Below, in pieces: positions 41,823 through 49,402 of a DNA stretch of 64,000 nucleotides. Position 1 is the first letter of the stretch; each line of letters starts with the position of its first letter. The stretch is from JAHOYW01 sp963664605 (GTDB lineage: Bacteria; Verrucomicrobiota; Lentisphaeria; Victivallales; Victivallaceae), in the NCBI GenBank assembly GCA_963664605.1, contig OY761536.1, forward strand, positions 2,542,001 to 2,606,000. The letters are read 5' to 3'. The notes under the pieces were generated by a model. The model was not told where the DNA came from. It was given only the letters and a program-made list of their open reading frames with translations, and did not search any database. The translations under genes were made by a program, and so were the position numbers.

Positions 41823-42749
41823 ATGAATAATAATACTATAGTAATGTCAAGCGATAATAATTACGTTTGGGGCGTTTGGCTGCTTATTGCCTCCATGCGT
41901 ATGAACTCAATGGCTGAACCGGTTATTATTCTGGCTGATGACTACACGCCTGAGAGCATTGAATGCCTTGAACAGTTTGGAGATGTAAAAATTATCCAGC
42001 GTGATGACTCTTTCAAACGCAATCTTACCTTCAGTAAACCCGATGCAATGCTTTTAGCTGATACAGAATATATTACATGGGTTGACTGTGACGCGCTTTT
42101 CTATGGAAACTGTTCCAAGTATTTAGCTCCTGATCCCGGATATATACATGTGCGCCAAAGGGCTTATGCTGAAAATGCTCTCGGATATGCCAAATTCTAT
42201 GCGGAAGATGATAAACGGGGGCCAATTCCCGATAGAGTTATAGATACATGGCGTAAAGATGTCGGCGAAAATGAAACCCCGGCTTTCGATACCTGTGTGT
42301 CGGCTTGTTATATATCTATTCCAAATGAATATCGGTTTATTCTGAAAAGGTGGCGCGAACAGATCGCGAAAGTTATGCCGGAAGATGATGTTGGAATTGT
42401 TGATAAGCGCAGTGTGGCTTATTTTCAGACTGATGAATCAGTCTTGAATTCAGTATTGTGTTTCTGTAAAAACGCACCAAGAATTGTTCCTGAATTCAAA
42501 CTTGATAAAGACCCGAAAGCATTTTTTATTCATTTTAACTATCAGCCTAAGCCATGGCATTTATGGAACGACTACACTATAAAGCATTATAACAAGACTG
42601 TATCAGTAGTTGAATGGGCAGTCGCTAACAAATTTAAAACTCCAACCCCCGTGCCTTTTTCCCTGAACCGTAAATATTCTTTCTGGAGTCATTTGCTGGC
42701 GCCATTTACCCGAAACTACTACCGGGTGAAGAAGAAGCTCAAAATCTAA
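41823..42749 (+). CDS. GT-A fold glycosyltransferase-like protein (GT8-like)
   Basis: 308 residues; ATG 41823 after AAAGG. The order of elements resembles GT8-like nucleotide-sugar transferases: an N-terminal alternating fold, then a D-C-D metal motif in T-W-V-D-C-D-A-L-F near residue 92, F-Q-T-D-E-S-V-L-N near 200 and F-F-I-H-F-N near 235. The Lys/Arg-rich C-terminus (V-K-K-K-L-K-I) may contact membrane or acidic partners. No signal peptide. Single gene between a pnp terminator and the pilin operon terminator. Acceptor and donor unknown; family assignment is by pattern only. Confidence 0.6.
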   Translation: MNNNTIVMSSDNNYVWGVWLLIASMRMNSMAEPVIILADDYTPESIECLEQFGDVKIIQRDDSFKRNLTFSKPDAMLLADTEYITWVDCDALFYGNCSKYLAPDPGYIHVRQRAYAENALGYAKFYAEDDKRGPIPDRVIDTWRKDVGENETPAFDTCVSACYISIPNEYRFILKRWREQIAKVMPEDDVGIVDKRSVAYFQTDESVLNSVLCFCKNAPRIVPEFKLDKDPKAFFIHFNYQPKPWHLWNDYTIKHYNKTVSVVEWAVANKFKTPTPVPFSLNRKYSFWSHLLAPFTRNYYRVKKKLKI

Positions 42750-42850
42750 CAATCAGGTTGACTTATGGCATGTCTGAAACAGCCGTGATGATACCGGAAG
42801 ACATAGGTCCCAGGCGCAAACGTTTGACTTGACAAGTCTGACTCATCCAC

Positions 42851-42877
42851 AAAAAAAGCCCGGCGATAATGCCGGGC
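42851..42877 (-). terminator. Intrinsic terminator of the pilin genes
   Basis: GCCCGGC (42858-42864) / GCCGGGC (42871-42877) with loop GATAAT, and seven U on the minus strand (42857-42851). Confidence 0.88.
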
Positions 42878-42897
42878 CAAATAAATATTTTCAAGAC

Positions 42898-43125
42898 TTA
42901 TTCATCTAAATCAATGCCGCCTTCATCCATATTCTTCATTACTTCAGTGGATTTTGTGCTGACGTCAGCTTCTCCTCCGAGAGTATTGGTTACCCCGGCA
43001 AACATAGAACGTATACGATCACTGAATGCTCCGATAACAACTAAAGCCGCAAGCGCAACGATTACGATAATAATTACGTACTCCATTATTGCCTGCCCTT
43101 TCTGTTTACGTTTTTTCATTGTCAT
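42898..43125 (-). CDS. Flp-family type IVb pilin
   Basis: 75 residues; GGAGG 8 bases before ATG 43125. Prepilin leader of about 10 basic residues (K-K-R-K-Q-K-G) is followed by the processing site G/Q and the hydrophobic stretch Q-A-I-M-E-Y-V-I-I-I-V-I-V, with the Glu at +5 of the mature protein. Typical Flp/Tad pilin. The rest is a short hydrophilic tail ending in acidic residues. No tad assembly genes are in the window. Probably co-transcribed with the small protein upstream. Confidence 0.85.
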   Translation of the reverse strand: MTMKKRKQKGQAIMEYVIIIVIVALAALVVIGAFSDRIRSMFAGVTNTLGGEADVSTKSTEVMKNMDEGGIDLDE

Positions 43126-43160
43126 TTTCCAACCCTCCCGGTTAGTTAGTTTATTTATTG

Positions 43161-43352
43161 TTATGGATAATCAATACTTACTAAATCTAATAAACGTTCA
43201 CCGTATTCGGTGAAGTAATAAAACAATACCATCAAGGCAAGTACAAATAACATACACATTACTGTAATTAAAACGAACTCAGTCATTATCTGACCTCGTT
43301 CTTTACCTCGCATTATATATTTTAACACCTTTTTGCCCATAAATAAAGCCAA
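43161..43352 (-). CDS. Small Flp/TadE-like prepilin
   Basis: 50-63 residues depending on the start; the ATG at 43313 gives a short leader (M-R-G-K-E-R-G) and is favoured by comparison with the neighbour, while ATGs at 43340 or 43352 are also in frame and none has a strong SD. The R-G-Q-I-M-T-E-F segment and following hydrophobic run mirror the G/Q-A-I-M-E-Y of the Flp gene 35 bases downstream, so this is a second pilin-like subunit, probably a minor pilin. Ends in D-Y-P. Confidence 0.65.
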   Translation of the reverse strand: MALFMGKKVLKYIMRGKERGQIMTEFVLITVMCMLFVLALMVLFYYFTEYGERLLDLVSIDYP

Positions 43353-43383
43353 ATTCGTTAAAAAAAAGATTTTTTACGCTAAA

Positions 43384-43749
43384 TTAAGCGCTGCCTTTAC
43401 GCATGATAATCTCATTATCTTCGTTCAAAACTATTACTTTGGGCTTCTTGCTTAAAGCTTCTTCCTCGCTAAGCAGGGAAAATGCCATGATAGTAACTGT
43501 ATCTCCGGTTTTGCCGAGATGCGCCGCCGGGCCGTTTAAACAGAATACTTTACTTCCCGCAGGCCCCGGTATGGCGTAAGTCTCAAGTCTTGAGCCGTTA
43601 TTCCGGTTGACTACAAGGATTTTTTCATAAGGAATAATTCCCGCTGTCGTCATTAAATCAATATCTATCTCCATACTGCCTTCATAATCCAACTCACATG
43701 ATGTAAGCCGCGCAGTATGAATTTTTCCTGTCAACATTATTTTCTGCAT
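43384..43749 (-). CDS. panD: Aspartate 1-decarboxylase
   Basis: 121 residues from ATG 43749 (AAGGGA 11 bases upstream); the longer frame to 43827 adds an unrelated hydrophobic lead. Makes beta-alanine from aspartate for pantothenate and CoA. The pyruvoyl-forming cleavage site is present as D-Y-E-G-S-M-E-I-D (Gly-Ser near 24-25), and M-L-T-G-K-I-H, Y-A-I-P-G-P-A-G-S and L-N-G-P-A-A-H are family motifs. Length matches the family (about 120-126). Monocistronic; divergent from clpC. Confidence 0.93.
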   Translation of the reverse strand: MQKIMLTGKIHTARLTSCELDYEGSMEIDIDLMTTAGIIPYEKILVVNRNNGSRLETYAIPGPAGSKVFCLNGPAAHLGKTGDTVTIMAFSLLSEEEALSKKPKVIVLNEDNEIIMRKGSA

Positions 43750-43903
43750 GTTTTTAAAAGTCCCTTTACAAATAAAAAGTATTGCGAACATCCACAATAT
43801 ATTATGGACTTTACTAATATAACGCAAAAAAGCTGAATTTATTGTAATTTTATATTTTTTTTTGCAAATAATCCGGAATTAAGCCATTCATGGCAAATAA
43901 TTT

Positions 43904-43932
43904 TTGATTTCAAGCAAGAAGCATACTATATT
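43904..43932 (+). promoter_or_regulatory. Sigma70-type promoter of clpC
   Basis: TTGATT (43904-43909), 17-base spacer, TATATT (43927-43932). About 45 bases of leader before the ATG at 43985. No CIRCE or CtsR-like operator recognised. Confidence 0.5.
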
Positions 43933-43984
43933 ATTAACTCTGAATATAAGCAAATTATAAATTTAATATACTAAGGAGTAGGTC

Positions 43985-46582
43985 ATGGCTCAATCAGAAG
44001 ATTTTGATGCAATGAAAAATTTCACTCCGCGCGCGAAGCATGTTCTGGTTTTAGCTCAAAAAGAAGCTGAACGTTTTAATCATGATTATGTCGGAACTGA
44101 ACATCTCCTTCTGGGGCTTATAGTTCTCGGGGAAGGCGTCGCGGTATCGGTCTTAAAATCCATGGGGCTTAACCTGGATCAGCTCAGGCTGGAAGTGGAA
44201 AAACTCTGCGGTGTCGGCGGGCCTACCAAACAGGCTGGTTTAGTTCCTTTTACGCCGCGCTTGAAAAGGGTGCTCATACTGGCAGCCAAGGAAGCCAAAG
44301 ACATGAATTATAATTTCATTGGCACGGAGCATTTGCTTCTGGCTCTGATGCGCGAAGGTGAAAGTGCCGCCGCCAAGATATTGTCTAATATGAAAATAGA
44401 TATAAATGAGGTTCGCCGCCAGGTTATTCAGGCGCTTGATTCTGACTATCTGCCTGAGGCGGAAGGCATGGATGTGGAAAATGAAAACAACGTCAATGCA
44501 AATGCCTCTGAAAAGCTCCCGGCATTAAATGCTTTCGGAAGGAATTTGACTGACTTGGCGCAAAAAGGACTGCTTGACCCGGTTATCGGGAGGCAGGACG
44601 AGATCGAACGTGTTATACAGATTCTCTGTCGCCGGACAAAGAATAATCCGGTTTTGATAGGGGAGGCGGGAGTTGGAAAAACCGCCATACTTGAAGGGTT
44701 GACCCAGCGTATTATTGAAAAAACCGTTCCAGATATATTGACGAACAAAAAGGTCTTTGCTTTGGATCTGCCTCTGATGATTGCCGGAACCAAATATCGC
44801 GGACAATTCGAAGAACGCATTAAAGCGGTTATTGATGAAGTTAAAAATTCCGGTAATGTTATTTTATTTATAGATGAACTGCATACTATTGTCGGGGCAG
44901 GGGGAGCAGAAGGCGCGATGGATGCCGCCAACATAATCAAACCCGCTCTCTCGCGCGGTGAACTGCAATGTGTCGGCGCAACCACTATGAACGAATATCG
45001 AAAAGGAATTGAAAAAGATTCAGCGTTGGAACGCCGTTTTCAGGCAATTATAGTTAACCCTCCATCGGTGGAGGATACTGTCAAGATTCTTGATGGACTG
45101 AAGGAAACTTATGAAAAGCATCATAATGTAAAATATACGAAATCAGCCATTATTGCAGCGGCGAGGCTTTCGGACCGCTATATAACCGGGCGCTTCCTGC
45201 CGGACAAAGCTATTGATGTAATGGACGAAGCTGGAGCACGCGCACGGATTTTTAATGTCAATCCGCCTCTGGATACTTCGAAACTGGAAAAGGACCTGGC
45301 TAAACTTGATAAAGAAAAAAAGGATGCTGTTGCCAACCAGAAATTCGAGGATGCCGCCTCTATACGCGACAAAGAACGCACCTTAAAGGGGAAAATTGAA
45401 AACCTGAAAAAGACTTGGAAAAATGAACGGGACAGCCGTATACCCAATATTGACGCAACACATATAGCTGAAATCGTCGCGAAGCTTACTGGCGTACCTG
45501 TTCAACAGATGGAAGAAGGAGAAAGCAAAAGGCTTCTCCGCATGGAAAAAGAACTTGAGAAAACCGTTGTCGGACAGAACGAGGCCGTTGAAATTATATC
45601 CAGGGCGCTTCGTCGTTCCCGTGCCGATCTGAAAAATCCGGCAAGGCCGATTGGTTCGTTTATATTCCTTGGGCCTACTGGTGTTGGTAAGACTTTGCTG
45701 GCAAAAGCTTTGACTGAATTCATGTTTGGTGACCAGGATGCGCTGATTCAGGTGGATATGTCTGAATATATGGAAAAATTCAACGTCAGCCGCCTGGTAG
45801 GTTCTCCTCCGGGATATGTAGGACACGGCGAAGGCGGAGAATTGACCGAAAAAGTCCGCCGCCGTCCTTACTCCGTGGTGCTTTTTGACGAAATAGAAAA
45901 AGCACATCCGGATGTCATCCATATGCTCCTTCAGATACTTGAAGAAGGCAAGCTTACCGACTCTCTTGGAAGGCGGGTTGATTTTCGCAATACAATTGTC
46001 ATCATGACAAGTAATGTCGGAGCTGAACAACTGGTTAAAGGCGGCAGTATGGGCTTCGGTGCTACTGAAGAAATGGACAAAATCAAGGTTCGTGAACATC
46101 TGCTTAGTATCGCTAAAAAGTATTTCAAGCCGGAATTCATAAACCGTGTTGATGATATTATTGTCTTTCATCGTCTTACCCGCAATGATTTGAGAAAGAT
46201 TATTGATATTGAAGTTGATAAAGTCCGTGGAAGGCTGAAACACAAAGAAATGTATTTACTTCTTGATGCCGCAGTCAAAGATTTTCTCATAGAAAAAGGC
46301 TATAAACCAGAGTATGGCGCACGTCCTTTACGGCGCGCAGTGGAAAGATATATGGAAGATCCGCTGGCGGAGGAGATCATCAAAGGATATTTCAAAAATG
46401 CCAAGGGCATACATGTAAAACTGGATAAGCAAAAGTTATTGTTTTTCCCCGAATTTGCTGAAGATACTTTAAAGGAAACATCCAAAAAGACTACCAAAAA
46501 AGCCGCTTCTAAAAAAAAGTCCAAGACAACAAAGACCGCAAAAAAAAGTTCCTCCACTAAAACTAAGGAGAACGGGAAATAA
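43985..46582 (+). CDS. clpC: ATP-dependent Clp protease ATP-binding subunit ClpC
   Basis: 865 residues; AAGGAG before ATG 43985. Unfolds substrates for ClpP. Two Clp N repeats (residues about 10-150: T-P-R-A-K-H-V-L-V-L-A and F-T-P-R-L-K-R-V-L), AAA-1 with Walker A G-E-A-G-V-G-K-T near 226, a UVR/M-type linker at about 430-480, AAA-2 with G-P-T-G-V-G-K-T near 560, and Y-G-A-R-P-L-R-R near 775. The last 40 residues are a Lys/Thr/Ser-rich tail not usual for ClpC. Stop and next start overlap (TAATG at 46580-46584), coupling translation with the fumarase. Confidence 0.94.
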   Translation: MAQSEDFDAMKNFTPRAKHVLVLAQKEAERFNHDYVGTEHLLLGLIVLGEGVAVSVLKSMGLNLDQLRLEVEKLCGVGGPTKQAGLVPFTPRLKRVLILAAKEAKDMNYNFIGTEHLLLALMREGESAAAKILSNMKIDINEVRRQVIQALDSDYLPEAEGMDVENENNVNANASEKLPALNAFGRNLTDLAQKGLLDPVIGRQDEIERVIQILCRRTKNNPVLIGEAGVGKTAILEGLTQRIIEKTVPDILTNKKVFALDLPLMIAGTKYRGQFEERIKAVIDEVKNSGNVILFIDELHTIVGAGGAEGAMDAANIIKPALSRGELQCVGATTMNEYRKGIEKDSALERRFQAIIVNPPSVEDTVKILDGLKETYEKHHNVKYTKSAIIAAARLSDRYITGRFLPDKAIDVMDEAGARARIFNVNPPLDTSKLEKDLAKLDKEKKDAVANQKFEDAASIRDKERTLKGKIENLKKTWKNERDSRIPNIDATHIAEIVAKLTGVPVQQMEEGESKRLLRMEKELEKTVVGQNEAVEIISRALRRSRADLKNPARPIGSFIFLGPTGVGKTLLAKALTEFMFGDQDALIQVDMSEYMEKFNVSRLVGSPPGYVGHGEGGELTEKVRRRPYSVVLFDEIEKAHPDVIHMLLQILEEGKLTDSLGRRVDFRNTIVIMTSNVGAEQLVKGGSMGFGATEEMDKIKVREHLLSIAKKYFKPEFINRVDDIIVFHRLTRNDLRKIIDIEVDKVRGRLKHKEMYLLLDAAVKDFLIEKGYKPEYGARPLRRAVERYMEDPLAEEIIKGYFKNAKGIHVKLDKQKLLFFPEFAEDTLKETSKKTTKKAASKKKSKTTKTAKKSSSTKTKENGK

Positions 46583-47427
46583 TGCGTGAAATTCCTTTTC
46601 AAAAAGTGGTCGATGAAGTTGCTGCAATCTGTTTAAAAGCCGCTTATGATTTACCTTTGGACGTTCTGGAACGCATAAAGGCGTGTTTAGCTGAAGAAGA
46701 TTCTGAACGTGCCGGGGAATTTTTACGCCAGTATCTGGCAAACGCTGATATTGCTTGTCAGGAACGCGTACCGCTTTGTCAGGATACGGGGTTTGCTGTA
46801 TATTTTGTTGAAATGGGTGAAATGTGCCGGATTGAAGGCGGCAGTATTTATGAGGCTATAGAAGCTGGAACAGCAAAAGGTTATAAGGAAGGTTATTTGC
46901 GCAAATCAATTGTTTCTGATCCCATATTCGACCGTAAGAATACCGGTGATAATACGCCTCCGGTTATCCATCTGCGCCTGGTGGAAGGTTCAGGTTTAAA
47001 AGTCATTATCGCACCAAAAGGCGGAGGTTCGGAGAATATGAGTCAAATAAGAATGCTCAAACCATCAGACGGACGTTCCGGTATAGTCAAGACAGTGGTT
47101 GATGCTGTTGTAAATGCCGGAGGGAATCCATGTCCGCCAACAGTTGTCGGGGTGGGAATAGGCGGAACTTTTGAAAAAGCTGCTTTACTGGCTAAAGAAG
47201 CTTTGCTTCGCGAAATAGGTTCAACTAATCCTGACGCAAATTACGCGGCAATGGAAAAAGAGATCCTCGAAAAAATCAATAGCTCAGATGTCGGTCCGCA
47301 GGGGCTTGGGGGAAAAACAACCGCACTTGCAGTGCATATAGAGCATTTTCCATGTCATATAGCCTCACTTCCTGTGGCGGTAAACCTGAATTGCCATGCT
47401 GCCAGACACGCGGAGTTTGAGATATAA
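46582..47427 (+). CDS. Fumarate hydratase class I, alpha subunit
   Basis: 281 residues; start overlaps the clpC stop, with AAGGAG inside clpC as SD. The alpha part of the two-subunit, oxygen-sensitive [4Fe-4S] fumarase/tartrate dehydratase. Cluster cysteines are in P-L-C-Q-D-T-G near residue 62 and likely in G-N-P-C-P-P-T near 185; K-G-G-G-S-E-N-M near 148 and G-G-K-T-T-A-L near 254 are family motifs. Pairs with the beta subunit 98 bases downstream. Substrate could be tartrate in some homologues. Confidence 0.92.
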   Translation: MREIPFQKVVDEVAAICLKAAYDLPLDVLERIKACLAEEDSERAGEFLRQYLANADIACQERVPLCQDTGFAVYFVEMGEMCRIEGGSIYEAIEAGTAKGYKEGYLRKSIVSDPIFDRKNTGDNTPPVIHLRLVEGSGLKVIIAPKGGGSENMSQIRMLKPSDGRSGIVKTVVDAVVNAGGNPCPPTVVGVGIGGTFEKAALLAKEALLREIGSTNPDANYAAMEKEILEKINSSDVGPQGLGGKTTALAVHIEHFPCHIASLPVAVNLNCHAARHAEFEI

Positions 47428-47435
47428 ATGTTAAT

Positions 47436-47502
47436 ATGTAGCCGCCTTTGTATCGAGGCGCAAAGGGAAAGACAGCATGGCTAGGGACAGCCATAGCTAC
47501 AT
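47436..47502 (+). other. Folded spacer between fumarase subunit genes
   Basis: A closing stem ATGTAGC (47436-47442) / GCTACAT (47496-47502) encloses two hairpins: CCTTTG/CAAAGG (47445-47450 and 47461-47466) and ATGGCT/AGCCAT (47477-47482 and 47489-47494). The arrangement resembles a small three-way junction. May tune the ratio of alpha to beta or protect the downstream message. Confidence 0.45.
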
Positions 47503-47525
47503 TTTACTATAAGAAGGTAAAAAAT

Positions 47526-48053
47526 ATGATAAAATTAACAACTCCGTTTTCAGCTGAAGACGTGGAAAAACTTAAAGCAGGAGATCAGGTTCTGCTTTCT
47601 GGTATTATCTATACTGGCCGTGATGCGGCACATAAGCGGCTTTGTGAATTACTGGACGCGGGTAGAGAACTGCCGGTCGACCTGAAAGATCAGGTGATTT
47701 ATTTTGTCGGCCCAAGTCCGGCAAAACCCGGTAAGCCAATCGGCAGTGCCGGTCCCACAACCAGTTACCGGATGGATGCTTATTCTCCTCAAATTATCGC
47801 TCAAACAGGTTTACGCGGTATGATAGGGAAGGGGGGGCGAAGTTCTGAAGTTGTAGCGGTTATGCATGAATATGGCTGTGTATACTTTGCCGCAACCGGA
47901 GGAGCAGCCGCTTTGATTTCAAAATCAATAATTTCATGTGAACAAATCTGTTACGAAGACCTCGGCCCGGAAGCTATCCACCGTCTAGAAGTAAAAGACC
48001 TCCCCCTGATAGTCGCCATTGACGCCCACAAAAATAATCTTTATAAGCGCTGA
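47526..48053 (+). CDS. Fumarate hydratase class I, beta subunit
   Basis: 175 residues from ATG 47526 with AGAAGG upstream; the longer frame to 47448 covers the folded spacer and lacks an SD. Has G-D-Q-V-L-L-S-G-I-I-Y-T-G-R-D-A-A-H near residue 20, V-G-P-S-P-A-K-P-G near 65, G-P-T-T-S-Y-R-M-D near 80 with the conserved active-site residues, and G-M-I-G-K-G-G near 102. Forms the fumarase with the alpha subunit. Converges on the pentapeptide gene with a 9-base gap. Confidence 0.92.
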   Translation: MIKLTTPFSAEDVEKLKAGDQVLLSGIIYTGRDAAHKRLCELLDAGRELPVDLKDQVIYFVGPSPAKPGKPIGSAGPTTSYRMDAYSPQIIAQTGLRGMIGKGGRSSEVVAVMHEYGCVYFAATGGAAALISKSIISCEQICYEDLGPEAIHRLEVKDLPLIVAIDAHKNNLYKR

Positions 48054-48062
48054 GTGTGTATG

Positions 48063-49385
48063 TCATTTTTTGATTCGTCCACCAAACATATCTACTAAGA
48101 CCATATTGTGTTTTTCCGGATTGAAATCATGGGGGAACTGAGTTACAAAATCATCAGATTCACAATACATGGCGCCTGCAAGGGTTGCTTTATGCAAGTT
48201 AATTGCATGTTTTAAGTTCGCACTGCTTAAGTTCGCACAAGTCAAATTTGCTTTGTTTAAAATTGCGTGAGTAAAATCAGTACAACTCAAATTAGCATTT
48301 GATAAATTTGAATGACTGAGATTAGCATATTTCAGGTTAGCTCCAATCAGATTTGTTTTGCTCAGGTTTGCATTGTTGAGATTTGCATGGCTTAATCTTA
48401 TACGAGTCAAGTTGGCGTAAGTCAAATTAGCGTAAGTTAAATTGGCGTAAGCTAAATCTGCGTGAGTCAGCTCTGCGCTGTTTAAATTTGCGTGTGTCAG
48501 GTTAGCGCGGGTCATTATCGCATTAATTAAAACGGTTTCAATTAAGCTGGCATGGCTTAAGTTAGATTCAATCAGGTTTGCGCCATCCAGATTTGCTTCA
48601 GACAAATTGATGGCTGTCAAATTTGTATTGGCCCAATCCGCATTCATCGAATCGATACTCAATAGGTTAGCATTTGATAAATTTGCACAGATAAAATTTT
48701 GGTTTATAAAATTTGCATAACATAAATTAGCAAATTTTAATTGAAAATCGTCAAAATTTATTTTATGTGTTTTGTCAAAAAAAATCATACCGTTCACTTG
48801 TTGATGGCTTGAATGTTTAATCAGGTGGTAAATAAGTTCGATATGTGCGGGAATATAAGAACTGCTGTTTTCGCTGTCAGCATTGTTATTCCAAAAATCC
48901 TCAAGGCAGTCTTTAAACAGTGTATGCACATGAATAAAAAAATCAATATGCCGCGGTGTGTAAAAACGGCTTATTTTATAAATTGCCGCTGCTTTCCTGG
49001 CATCACTTGACTCTTTTATTAAGGTTTCTTTAACTTCACACAGGTATTCCCAGAATTCTTTCTTTTCATTTAATTCATCATTAGTAATATTTTCATTTTT
49101 TTTATCCTTATCCTCTTTAACTTCATCCTGCTCATAAACCTCAGCTTCAGTCAAACTCTTGAATATAGATTTTTTGATTTTTTGATTTCTGGTTTGCTTA
49201 TCAACAGTTTCTTCTTTTTTTTTGAACAACCAAAGAGCACATATTTTATAACCAGCAAGGATTGCCGGCACGGAAGATTTATCCAAGCTATCGAGAATAA
49301 AATAAATTCCAAGAGCCGCTAAAATTTTGAGGCCTGAAATTGCGGCTTTGATTGTTCGATTATTAAAAATAAATTTTGATTTCAT
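48063..49385 (-). CDS. Pentapeptide-repeat protein with N-terminal membrane segment
   Basis: 440 residues. An N-terminal hydrophobic stretch (about 15-32) and weaker one to 53 suggest membrane anchoring; residues 55-200 are charged. Residues 205-410 consist of roughly 40 A-(N/D)-L-x-x repeats forming a right-handed beta helix. A tail of about 30 residues follows. Function unknown; membrane-anchored pentapeptide proteins have been tied to transport or sensing. At the DNA level a 15-base unit (motif AAATTAGCGTAAGT) recurs around 48405-48470. Just downstream of the hybrid kinase (17-base gap), so probably co-transcribed. Confidence 0.85.
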   Translation of the reverse strand: MKSKFIFNNRTIKAAISGLKILAALGIYFILDSLDKSSVPAILAGYKICALWLFKKKEETVDKQTRNQKIKKSIFKSLTEAEVYEQDEVKEDKDKKNENITNDELNEKKEFWEYLCEVKETLIKESSDARKAAAIYKISRFYTPRHIDFFIHVHTLFKDCLEDFWNNNADSENSSSYIPAHIELIYHLIKHSSHQQVNGMIFFDKTHKINFDDFQLKFANLCYANFINQNFICANLSNANLLSIDSMNADWANTNLTAINLSEANLDGANLIESNLSHASLIETVLINAIMTRANLTHANLNSAELTHADLAYANLTYANLTYANLTRIRLSHANLNNANLSKTNLIGANLKYANLSHSNLSNANLSCTDFTHAILNKANLTCANLSSANLKHAINLHKATLAGAMYCESDDFVTQFPHDFNPEKHNMVLVDMFGGRIKK

Positions 49386-49402
49386 TTTTAGCAGGTATTT
49401 TT

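Noticed and set aside
42755..42835. Short frame after the glycosyltransferase-like gene
   Set aside because: About 20 codons without SD; nothing supports it as a gene.
47448..47525. Upstream start for fumarase beta
   Set aside because: Would translate the structured spacer; ATG 47526 has the SD and family length.
48200..48700. CRISPR-like regular repeats
   Set aside because: The 15-base periodicity is explained by coding for pentapeptide repeats on the minus strand.
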